From the NCBI GenBank assembly GCA_034660675.1, contig JAYEJT010000165.1:1-7399 (forward strand): a DNA stretch of 7,399 nucleotides, written 5' to 3'. Numbering within the stretch: the first letter of the stretch is position 1; each line of letters begins with the position of its first letter. The translations under genes and the position numbers were made by a program. This DNA comes from CG03 sp034660675 (GTDB taxonomy: Bacteria; CG03). The notes under the pieces were generated by a model. The model did no database searches and had not been told where the DNA came from. It saw only the letters and a list, made by a program, of their open reading frames with translations. Positions 1 through 5,955 of the stretch are shown here, in pieces.

Positions 1-258
1 CACCGCCATGGCAAGATCCAGCTGAGTGCCCTCTTTTTTGACATTTGCCGGCGAAAGATTGATCAGAATTCTGCTTGACGGCATTTTGAAACCGGAATTC
101 CTCACTGCCGAGCGAAGCCTGTCCCTCGCCTCTCTCACCGATGTATCGGGAAGTCCGACAATGTTCATTGAAGGAAGTCCTCTGCCGACATCTATCTCAG
201 ATGTGACAATATAAGCCTTTATGCCGTACAGTGAAAAAGTCTTAATCTGTTTCAGCAT
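1..258 (-). CDS. comM: ComM/YifB family Mg-chelatase-like AAA+ ATPase, N-terminal part (runs off the left edge)
   Basis: Reading leftwards from the ATG at 258, 86 codons stay open to the edge of the window. The translation has the landmarks of the ComM/YifB amino-terminal domain: an opening YGIKAYIV strand, then GRGLPSMNIVGLPDTSVREA, then ILINLSPANVKKEGTQLDL. The family has this N-terminal Lon-protease-like fold, followed by a Mg-chelatase AAA+ ATPase core and a C-terminal domain; those later parts, including Walker A and B, lie outside the window. ComM is a hexameric helicase that helps branch migration during integration of incoming DNA in natural transformation, but YifB homologues also occur in bacteria not known to be competent. 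The start overlaps the end of the upstream gene by 17 nt and has GGAG seven bases upstream, so it is probably translated as the third gene of the TamB operon. Family assignment is strong; the role in competence is by homology only. Confidence 0.93.
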   Translation of the reverse strand, partial: MLKQIKTFSLYGIKAYIVTSEIDVGRGLPSMNIVGLPDTSVREARDRLRSAVRNSGFKMPSSRILINLSPANVKKEGTQLDLAMAV

Positions 259-724
259 CAAACCACTCCGCCGGGCTCAGGTATTTGTCGCTTATTTTAA
301 TATCCGCGAAACCGGCATCATACACATCTTTATTCAAGCACCTCTCCCCTTCGCCGTAAAACACAATTCCGCGGATGATACCTGAATAATCATCCTGCGT
401 GCCGCAAACGTAAATCACCACGGACTTCCCGGCAATTTGCTTTTTCATAAATCGCACCGCCTCTTTCTCACGGAAAGCCGCCGCCACGCCATACAGCATT
501 ATTATATCCCCGTCTCTGGTTCTGAAAGTTCTGTAATCCAGTGTTTCCGACACCTCCGCGGAAAACATCTCAATAGCGGCATCCCATTTGACATACGGAA
601 ACACATTTCGCGCCACGCCCCACTCATCATACACTTTAAAATTAACAGATGAACGCAAATAAAAAACAAGCGCAGCCGCGAAAATCAGCGCCGCGGCAGG
701 CCACACAAAATTTCTTTTATTCAT
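242..724 (-). CDS. Membrane-anchored protein with a degenerate thermonuclease (SNase)-like domain
   Basis: A 160-residue protein. Residues about 6-22 are a hydrophobic N-terminal segment after a basic MNKR, so it is probably a signal anchor with the rest outside the cytoplasm. Residues about 60-145 recall the staphylococcal-nuclease OB fold: DGDIIMLYGV (71-80) matches the family's DGDTxxLxGI, GK-VVIYV (99-106) matches the GKxVxv strand, and LNKDVYDAGFADI (130-142) matches the LN..Lv..G.A segment. The catalytic signature is missing: DTPE is replaced by AAAFRE (81-86), and the DRYGR loop by DDYSGIIRG. If the fold is right, it is probably not an active nuclease. I chose the ATG at 724, one base after the TamB stop, because the hydrophobic segment starts cleanly there. 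A TTG at 748 would add 8 residues but lies within tamB. GAGG sits 13 nt upstream of the ATG, which is long, so coupling to tamB translation is likely. It overlaps comM by 17 nt. The gene is convincing; the family call is tentative. Confidence 0.6.
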   Translation of the reverse strand: MNKRNFVWPAAALIFAAALVFYLRSSVNFKVYDEWGVARNVFPYVKWDAAIEMFSAEVSETLDYRTFRTRDGDIIMLYGVAAAFREKEAVRFMKKQIAGKSVVIYVCGTQDDYSGIIRGIVFYGEGERCLNKDVYDAGFADIKISDKYLSPAEWFDAETD

Positions 725-725
725 C

Positions 726-3700
726 TTAAAAACGTATCCTCTTTTCAACCCCGAGATATTTTCTGCCCTCTCCTGACTCGTCCGGCTGATAAACCGCCTT
801 GAGAACGTTCCCTCCTCTGATCCGGTATATCATCTCAAATCCGTGAAACAGTTCAAGAGAAGAAATGTCCCTCATAAACTCCACATTGTAACCAATGTAC
901 ATTCTACCAAAAGATTTGCCCATATATAAATTCATCCTATCGGCAATATCCAAAGCTTCAAGCTTATCCCCTCTGGCGGACATCTTCGCTATAGCGGGCA
1001 CATCGAGCCTCACATCATCAGCGAGCCCGGTTTCTCTGACCAATTCAGAAAAAAAGGGATTAATAACGGAAGAGTCTATCATCTTGGCTATTTCATTTTT
1101 CATAAATTCAATGTCCCCGCCTGTCGCGGAAGGAACGCCGGTTATCATCTGATAAGCCTGCTCACCGCTTGTTTTTTCGGAAAATTCCGCGGAACCGAGA
1201 TTTATGTCCAGCGAATCCAGCGGGGAATGTTTTATATCCACTTTTATGGTATCCGGGATTTCCTGAAATGGAGGATTGGGGTTTTTCCTACTGACCTCAG
1301 CCTCGGCCTGAAGCGTGAGAAAAATTTTGTTTTTGACGATATCCACTTCGGCGAAATCCACGCTAAGATTTTTTCCCAGATAGCTTAGCCTGCCGCGGCT
1401 CGAAGAAATTTTGCCGTTCACCTCATAGGGCGGCCCCTTTATGTTAAGAGAACCGTAAATATCCGCTTTAAACTTATCGGACACCCATTCCACATTTTTG
1501 TCAAACACAAGCGTTACATTCATATCCGGCAAAGAGCCGCCATGGGATTGGGAACTGTCTTTTTTATATGAAAACCGTGCGTCTTTTATTTTAAGAGAAC
1601 CGTCAACGGAAACCTTTTCGCCGTCAGAAACGAGAGAAAGGCTTCCCGACACTTTTCCGCGCGAAGGCGTGGCGCCGAAAATATATCTAAGCGCTTTTTT
1701 TCTTTGTATCAAAAGACCGGGCACAACGACAGGAACGCCCTTTTCGGGAAGATAAAGATAGACAGAGTAGCTTTTCACCCCGCCCGATCCGGGAAAAGCT
1801 TCCCCGGTGAGCTTAAAATTAGCGCCTTTTACGATTCCCGTGGAGGACATGATTATCTTTCCGCCTGAGGCATGTGCGTCGAGCGAAAAATCAACCGTCT
1901 CCGGATAGCTCTTGTGTTTCACCCCGAAAGAGGAAATTATTTTTCCGGATATCTCCGGCATTTCATAAGTGCCTCCGGCCCGGATTTCTCCTTCCGCAAA
2001 AAATTTTTTTACCTCGCCGAACTCGGTTTGTATATTAGGTATCCTCACATTATTCGCGAGAATCAGGAATTTGTTAACCTGCCCGGCAGCGGCGGCGATA
2101 TAACCGCTTGTCTTAAAAAAACCCCCGGCGGCATCAACCCGCACATCCGGGTAGATACAAACTCCGTCAAACGCCACGCTCCCCTTAGCACTGATCCTTG
2201 TGCCTGTATAAATATCCGGCGCATCAAAAAAAATCTTATAATTCCCGTCTTTTACTTTCAACGCCAGCTCCATATCGCCATAGACGCGGGCATCGGAGCT
2301 GAACAGTTTAAGTATTTTCTGAATACCCACTGTTTCGGTTTTCAGATTCCATTCTCCGGCCTCGGCAAAACACGCGGAGATCTTGCTGCCGCCGGTAAAT
2401 ATATCAAGCTCTCCCCCTGAAGAGGACAAAACGCCCCTGATGCCGTTCGCCCGCTCATTGGGCCTGAAAAAAACGGTTTTGTCTCCTGCGATCAAAACAT
2501 CAAATTCAAACGGCGTGTAAAAAGCGTTTATGAAAACATCATCCGCTTTTCCGGTGATCCGGACGTTTGAACTGTAAGTAATTTCAAAAACCGAATTGGC
2601 GAATATATTCGCGAAACCTTTTTTAATATTTCTCAGACGCATCCGCCCCTGCGCCGCGCGTTTTTTCAAATCCAAAGAGATGTCAATAAATTCAGCGCGG
2701 CCGTCTCCCGCGCGGATCATCGCGCGCGGAACAATGATTGCCTTCGCACTCACTCCGGCCATAATCAGCTGGAAATCGCCCGATAAGGCGCAGCTCTCCT
2801 GAGAATGAAACAAGTCGGGGTCGGGGATATTTATGTTTAGCGCCGAAAGACCGTCCGCCGACACTGTTCCTGATATTTTTTTCGCGAAATTTTCGCCGCT
2901 GATCTCGGCCTTAAAAGCTCCGTCTTTTATCTTCACCATAGCCGAGATTCTATCGTCTTTTTTAATGGCCTTTATTTTAAGAGGACAGTCTTTCACAAAC
3001 AGCCTGCCCGATATGCTTTGTGATAAAATCAAATCTCCCGCGGCGTATTTGCCGTAACTCATATCCGACAGCGCCACTGAACCACCGGCCACGACAAAAT
3101 CAGTTCTGAATTTCCCCGCGGATAAACTGCCCTTCAAATTTCCGGACGCATATCTGCCCGAAACATTAAATTCCCCGGGGGCAGCTTTCCCCTCCATGGA
3201 GAAAACCGCATTTTTCTTAACCATTAACTGGCTGTATTTCAAAAAGTTATCCGCGCCGCTAAAAAGAGCGTCAATTTTTCCGCCGGTGTATGAAAGAGAA
3301 CATCTTCCTCTGTCCTCCCAAAAAGGCAGGGACGAAACAAGAAAAGAACTGAAAGAAAAACCGGCGGGATTTGTTTTAAAAACGCCTCCGCTCAAACCAA
3401 GCTCGCCGCAGGGCATTTTCAGCAAAACCGACGGCACCCGGGCCCCATCCTGATCTTTAATTATGTTTGCGCTGAAAACATTATCACCCGTAATATCCGA
3501 TAGTTTAACGCAGGCCGTTCCCGCGCTGACGCTGTATAGAATATCCCCTTTCGCGCTTAATTTTCTGCCCTGAAAAACAGTGTCCACTTCAGGCCACGCT
3601 TTGAAATTTTTCCCGAGTTCATACGGGGCATTGATTTCAAGCGAATTCTGTCCGCTTTCAAAAACACCGCTTATACCGCCGTTTATAAAAAGCGCGCCGT

Positions 3701-4883
3701 GTTCCGGACGGCCCTCGCCGTCTACATCAAAGCGGCCATATTTCCCGTCAAAATATTCTATGCGGAAACAGCGCGCATTCCTGTCATTGAACGAAGCGGC
3801 AGCGGTAAGATTTTTCAACTCCACCGCGCCTTTTTTGAAATTTGAGGCAGAGCCGCTGATTTTAAAAACGGGATTTTTAAGGAAGCCTTCCATTGAAACC
3901 GAAGCGGCCACGCCTTCAAAATAAGTATCCCCAAAATTCAAATCACCTTTTGCCTTAAACAAGCCTTCGCAGAGCGGCTCTCCGGACAAAGGGCCTATTT
4001 TCAGATCTCCGCGCATACGCAATTTTTCGCACTCCCCTGAAGCCTTTGAAAATTCAGCAGCTCCTTTTGACACGGACAAAACGCTTTTGATATCCCTTAG
4101 CTCAAACGGTTTTCCCGGAGGAAAAAAGATACCGGGAAAAACAGCCGAAGCCGCGGTGATGACTCCCTTGATTTCCGTGTTTTTCAGCTTTCCTCCGGTG
4201 TAAACCGTTTTTATTGCCCCCCTGAAATTTTCTCCCTTAAGCAACGGAATGCTCGCTGGGGCGTGAGGTGTGGACAAAAACATGGAAAAAAAATTCATAT
4301 TTTTGACGCTGCCGTTTATTTTCCAGAAATCTTTTTTCTCCATGTCCGCCCTGGCAGAAGCGCTGAAATGTCCCGAACGGATATGAACGCGGAGATGGCC
4401 GTTATCCAGCCGGCCGTTAAAACAAAACGCCCTCCCTCGGTCTTTTAGAACAACACGGACATTCCTGAAAATTACCGCCGGCAGAGCAGCGCCGTGAGGG
4501 GCTCCTTTTGAGGACTTGAGCTGCTTCAGCAGTTCGCTTGATACTACCCTTATCTCACTTCCGTCAAGCGCAATCTTCCGCAGTGAGACGCCCTTTCTCA
4601 GCACGAAAAAAATCGGAAAATACAAGGTTACTTTCTTAAAGTTAAGTGTGGCGGCGGGGCCGGTTCTGTCCCCGTTGCGCATATTTACAGTTACATCGCT
4701 GAGCGTAACGGTACGAAAAAAATCGCTTTCAATCCCGCCATAGCTTATGCCCGCATGAGCATCGGCTATTTTTGAGGAAACGGCTGATTCTATCTTTGCC
4801 ATTATTTCCTCAAACGGAAAAAAAGCGAAAAAAGCAAGAACAATCGCAACCGCCAGCACAATGATTTTTAGCAGTGTCTTCAT
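726..4883 (-). CDS. tamB: TamB/AsmA-like inner-membrane-anchored envelope bridge protein (DUF490 C-terminus)
   Basis: A 1385-residue protein, close to the usual TamB size (about 1250-1500). Residues 1-22 form one hydrophobic membrane anchor (KTLLKIIVLAVAIVLAFFAF). This is followed by more than 1000 residues of low-complexity, beta-rich sequence with alternating hydrophobic strands and frequent G, S, K and D, as expected for the long lipid-binding groove of AsmA-like proteins. The C-terminal third has TamB (DUF490) features: a GxISSSRGRLSYLGKNLSVDF strand pair near residue 1160, then a TSGEQAYQMITG segment near 1240, an amphipathic helix NEIAKMIDSSVINPFFSELV, and a final beta-strand ending in phenylalanine. 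TamB spans the periplasm and, with the Omp85 protein TamA, is linked to outer-membrane protein insertion and to phospholipid transport to the outer membrane. No tamA is in view: the upstream side is an accessory segment. It heads an operon with the SNase-like gene and comM. No Shine-Dalgarno precedes the ATG; an extended -10 lies 6 nt away. Confidence 0.92.
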   Translation of the reverse strand: MKTLLKIIVLAVAIVLAFFAFFPFEEIMAKIESAVSSKIADAHAGISYGGIESDFFRTVTLSDVTVNMRNGDRTGPAATLNFKKVTLYFPIFFVLRKGVSLRKIALDGSEIRVVSSELLKQLKSSKGAPHGAALPAVIFRNVRVVLKDRGRAFCFNGRLDNGHLRVHIRSGHFSASARADMEKKDFWKINGSVKNMNFFSMFLSTPHAPASIPLLKGENFRGAIKTVYTGGKLKNTEIKGVITAASAVFPGIFFPPGKPFELRDIKSVLSVSKGAAEFSKASGECEKLRMRGDLKIGPLSGEPLCEGLFKAKGDLNFGDTYFEGVAASVSMEGFLKNPVFKISGSASNFKKGAVELKNLTAAASFNDRNARCFRIEYFDGKYGRFDVDGEGRPEHGALFINGGISGVFESGQNSLEINAPYELGKNFKAWPEVDTVFQGRKLSAKGDILYSVSAGTACVKLSDITGDNVFSANIIKDQDGARVPSVLLKMPCGELGLSGGVFKTNPAGFSFSSFLVSSLPFWEDRGRCSLSYTGGKIDALFSGADNFLKYSQLMVKKNAVFSMEGKAAPGEFNVSGRYASGNLKGSLSAGKFRTDFVVAGGSVALSDMSYGKYAAGDLILSQSISGRLFVKDCPLKIKAIKKDDRISAMVKIKDGAFKAEISGENFAKKISGTVSADGLSALNINIPDPDLFHSQESCALSGDFQLIMAGVSAKAIIVPRAMIRAGDGRAEFIDISLDLKKRAAQGRMRLRNIKKGFANIFANSVFEITYSSNVRITGKADDVFINAFYTPFEFDVLIAGDKTVFFRPNERANGIRGVLSSSGGELDIFTGGSKISACFAEAGEWNLKTETVGIQKILKLFSSDARVYGDMELALKVKDGNYKIFFDAPDIYTGTRISAKGSVAFDGVCIYPDVRVDAAGGFFKTSGYIAAAAGQVNKFLILANNVRIPNIQTEFGEVKKFFAEGEIRAGGTYEMPEISGKIISSFGVKHKSYPETVDFSLDAHASGGKIIMSSTGIVKGANFKLTGEAFPGSGGVKSYSVYLYLPEKGVPVVVPGLLIQRKKALRYIFGATPSRGKVSGSLSLVSDGEKVSVDGSLKIKDARFSYKKDSSQSHGGSLPDMNVTLVFDKNVEWVSDKFKADIYGSLNIKGPPYEVNGKISSSRGRLSYLGKNLSVDFAEVDIVKNKIFLTLQAEAEVSRKNPNPPFQEIPDTIKVDIKHSPLDSLDINLGSAEFSEKTSGEQAYQMITGVPSATGGDIEFMKNEIAKMIDSSVINPFFSELVRETGLADDVRLDVPAIAKMSARGDKLEALDIADRMNLYMGKSFGRMYIGYNVEFMRDISSLELFHGFEMIYRIRGGNVLKAVYQPDESGEGRKYLGVEKRIRF

Positions 4884-4889
4884 TGGCCG

Positions 4890-4898
4890 ATTATATCA
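4890..4898 (-). promoter_or_regulatory. Extended -10 promoter of tamB, predicting a leaderless transcript
   Basis: On the minus strand TGATATAAT reads from 4898 to 4890, a perfect TATAAT preceded by the extended -10 dinucleotide TG. Only 6 nt separate it from the tamB ATG at 4883, so a start site 7 nt downstream of the hexamer would fall on the A of the ATG. No convincing -35 sits 16-18 nt upstream, which fits an extended -10 promoter. No purine-rich Shine-Dalgarno is present. Same layout as at 7009-7017. Confidence 0.65.
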
Positions 4899-4916
4899 AA
4901 TTTTCAGAATAACGAG

Positions 4917-4940
4917 AAAAAGGGGACGTCCTTAATATTA
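4917..4940. repeat. Palindromic GGACGTCC element with A-run, possible REP-type or IS-end remnant
   Basis: On the plus strand five A and two G precede the perfect 8-bp palindrome GGACGTCC (4924-4931). This is followed by a second palindrome, TAATATTA (4933-4940). On the minus strand it reads AAGG, a 6-nt gap, CCTT and a T-run, so it could also act as a weak terminator for the toxin transcript. Short AAAAAGGGGAC-type motifs are often seen at ends of REP-associated elements; whether this one repeats in the genome cannot be seen here. Confidence 0.35.
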
Positions 4941-4959
4941 TGTTGTTTTAGGCTTGTCA

Positions 4960-5331
4960 TTACGGCGAATATTTCACGCTGTTATTTCGGAGCGCTTCGG
5001 CTACTGTAGCGGGGAGCAAAGCGACTGAGAAATCTTTAAGTCCCAACAGTTTTATTTTATCCTTTTTAGATATGCCCTTATATCCTGATGTGACCCTATC
5101 ATATAAATACACCGTTTGTCTTTCCATCTTTAAGATGATCCTTATTTTCAGGTCAACTCTTATCTCATATACATCGCCGGACAATTTCGTCAACCCTAAT
5201 CCCCCTGGGAGGCTGTTTGTCATAAATAAACTATCTAACTGGAGTAAGGATTTTTTTATCTTTTCTTTTTCCCGCAACTATAACTTTTTAAGGGTTCTTT
5301 CAAAGGCCGGAAGTATTTTTATTTCGCGCAT
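4960..5331 (-). pseudogene. RelE/ParE-superfamily toxin, interrupted by an in-frame TAG at codon 18
   Basis: The frame begins at the ATG at 5331, one base after the antitoxin stop, the expected toxin position in a type II operon. It reads MREIKILPAFERTLKKL, then TAG (5280-5278), then continues in the same frame with LREKEKIKKSLLQLDSLF and on to a TAA at 4960. Joined across the stop it has the RelE/ParE order: first beta-strand (REIKILPAF), two helices (ERTLKKL and EKIKKSLLQL), then LPGGLGLTKLSGDVYEIRVDLKIRIILK and TVYLYDRV strands. Family members normally run 85-100 residues; here the last ~20 (SVALLPATVAEALRNNSVKYSP) look like translated repeat DNA, so the native end is probably near KKDKIKLLGLKD. 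A TTG at 5277 could restart translation directly after the stop, giving 105 residues without the first strand and helix. The usual GTHDE-like end motif of many RelE relatives is not obvious. RelE enzymes cleave mRNA on the ribosome and ParE poisons gyrase; I cannot tell which. A sequencing error at the TAG is the main alternative. Confidence 0.75.
4980..5036. repeat. Dispersed-repeat-like stretch overlapping the end of the toxin frame
   Basis: On the minus strand this reads AAAGATTTCTCAGTCGC, TTTGCTCCCCGC, then CGAAGCGCTCCGAAATAACAG. It resembles the short intergenic repeats with an AGATTTCTC...GCTCC...GAAATGACA pattern found in many copies in various bacterial genomes. At its core is GCTAC-T-GTAGC (5000-5010), flanked by CGCTT (4993-4997) and AAGCG (5019-5023), so it can form an imperfect hairpin. 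It supplies the last ~20 codons of the toxin frame. Copy number cannot be judged from this window. Confidence 0.45.
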
Positions 5332-5332
5332 T

Positions 5333-5590
5333 CTATAATTTGTCTATATACTCCCTGAATTCGGCGGCGGATTTCATTGTTTGGGATTTTGATTTTTCTT
5401 TTTCAACCAGCTTTTTCATTTTCATTAGCTCTTGCTTTGTGTATCTCGGCCGCACATCGACCGGCACAAGTTTTATGTAATTATTCTCAATCTTAACCGC
5501 GAATAATTCCTCGTTATGCAAATGCATCATTTTCACTATATCCGCCGGTATGGTTACCTGATTTTTTGTTTTCAATTTTACTATTTCCAT
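5333..5590 (-). CDS. AbrB/MazE/SpoVT-type antitoxin (type II toxin-antitoxin system)
   Basis: An 85-residue protein. Residues 1-45 are a SpoVT/AbrB swapped-hairpin DNA-binding domain: VKLKTKNQVTIPADIVKMMHL, then LFAVKIENNYIKLVPV, with the family-typical K.QVTIP and LVPV pieces. Residues about 50-85 are charged and helical (YTKQELMKMKKLVEKEK ... EFREYIDKL), the kind of tail that wraps and neutralises the toxin. It probably binds its own promoter as a dimer and represses the operon. I chose the ATG at 5590 because AGGGGGTGA, nearly the full anti-16S complement, lies 5 nt upstream. A GTG at 5599 would sit inside that Shine-Dalgarno. The stop is TAG (5335-5333), and the toxin ATG follows after one base, so translation of the two is coupled. 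Sampled lines here are about 37% GC against about 50% in tamB and the protease gene, a sign of transfer. With the toxin broken, it may now be an orphan repressor. Confidence 0.88.
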   Translation of the reverse strand: MEIVKLKTKNQVTIPADIVKMMHLHNEELFAVKIENNYIKLVPVDVRPRYTKQELMKMKKLVEKEKSKSQTMKSAAEFREYIDKL

Positions 5591-5595
5591 TTTTG

Positions 5596-5639
5596 TCACC
5601 CCCTAACCATATTATGGTCTCGGTTAGACAGTATGTCAA
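5596..5639 (-). promoter_or_regulatory. Promoter and Shine-Dalgarno of the antitoxin-toxin operon
   Basis: On the minus strand TTGACA (5639-5634, perfect -35) is followed after 17 nt by CATAAT (5616-5611, five of six -10 bases). Transcription should start near 5604, giving a leader of only about 14 nt occupied by the Shine-Dalgarno AGGGGGTGA (5604-5596). The -35 lies within the inverted repeat at 5623-5654. Confidence 0.75.
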
Positions 5640-5654
5640 GTTATACTTTCTAAC
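5623..5654. promoter_or_regulatory. Inverted-repeat operator over the antitoxin -35, likely autoregulatory
   Basis: Left arm GTTAGACAGTAT (5623-5634) and right arm ATACTTTCTAAC (5643-5654) are complementary at 11 of 12 positions across an 8-nt spacer. The repeat is centred on the -35 hexamer TTGACA. Toxin-antitoxin operons are normally repressed by the antitoxin, alone or with toxin, binding a palindrome at the promoter, and this position and symmetry suit a dimeric AbrB-type repressor. The site is seen directly; the binding protein is inferred. Confidence 0.65.
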
Positions 5655-5911
5655 TTTTCCACTTTCCTGCTTATTTTCACGAGGCATCTTCCATATTCAT
5701 AGCCGTAGTTTTCCCAACTAACTTTTTCTACACTAACAATTTTGTCAATTTTCAATATGAATCTTCGCGGGTGTCTGCCGTTATCATTGAAACAATATTT
5801 GCCCTCCCCTGTTTTTTTGCGTTTATTCAATCTGCTTCTAATGTATTCTAATTGATTTGTCAAGACAAGGTCTGTAGTGGCACAAACGCGGGTGGCGTGT
5901 TGACAAAACAA
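5636..5911 (-). other. Doubtful ORF in the spacer between antitoxin and fic; possible gene remnant
   Basis: An open frame of about 91 codons ends in TGA at 5636, just upstream of the antitoxin promoter. It has no ATG; the only starts are TTG codons (5911, which overlaps the fic promoter, and one near 5863), with no clear Shine-Dalgarno. The later part looks protein-like: a basic segment RLNKRKKTGEGKYCFND, then RRFILKIDKIVSVEKV and a WENYGYEYGRCLVKI strand. The first 15 residues (QHATRVCATTD) do not. I recognise no family. It may be a gene fragment left after rearrangement, or a chance open frame in DNA of about 33% GC (one line counted). The spacer shows no other coding signal beyond the promoters and operators listed. 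Confidence 0.25.
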
Positions 5912-5929
5912 GTAGACAATAAGTATACT
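5900..5929 (+). promoter_or_regulatory. Sigma70-type promoter of fic
   Basis: TTGACA (5900-5905, perfect -35) and TATACT (5924-5929, five of six -10 bases) are separated by 18 nt. Transcription should start near 5936, giving a leader of about 20 nt that contains the Shine-Dalgarno AAGGAGG (5945-5951), 4 nt before the ATG. The -10 lies within a set of 11-bp direct repeats. Confidence 0.78.
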
Positions 5930-5942
5930 CTAAGTAGACAAA
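5910..5942. repeat. Three 11-bp direct repeats (iteron-like operator) across the fic -10 and start site
   Basis: AAGTAGACAAT (5910-5920), AAGTATACTCT (5921-5931) and AAGTAGACAAA (5932-5942) follow each other without gaps. The outer copies match at 10 of 11 positions; the middle one matches the first at 8 of 11 and supplies the -10 hexamer. A period of 11 bp places the sites on one face of the DNA helix. A protein bound here would cover the spacer, the -10 and the start point, so repression of fic is the natural reading. Confidence 0.6.
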
Positions 5943-5955
5943 ATAAGGAGGCCGG

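Noticed and set aside
722..748. TTG at 748 as the start of the SNase-like gene
   Set aside because: It lies inside the tamB end and would put charged residues MKRGYVFK before the membrane anchor. The ATG at 724, one base after the tamB stop, gives a cleaner N-terminus.
1872..2420. 182-codon open frame on the plus strand inside tamB
   Set aside because: It lies antisense to a continuous tamB frame, has no protein-like composition and no Shine-Dalgarno. Other plus-strand frames inside tamB were dropped for the same reason.
5278..5280. TAG read as a sense codon (recoded genetic code)
   Set aside because: The antitoxin just upstream ends in TAG, with the toxin ATG placed directly after it, so TAG works as a stop here. 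The complete large genes in the window show no internal TAG.
5588..5599. GTG at 5599 as the antitoxin start
   Set aside because: The GTG is part of the Shine-Dalgarno AGGGGGTGA; the ATG at 5590 has the correct spacing and starts at the AbrB domain.
5857..5868. Inverted repeat TTGTC-AA-GACAA as another operator
   Set aside because: The arms are only 5 bp in AT-rich DNA and it is not placed at a convincing promoter.
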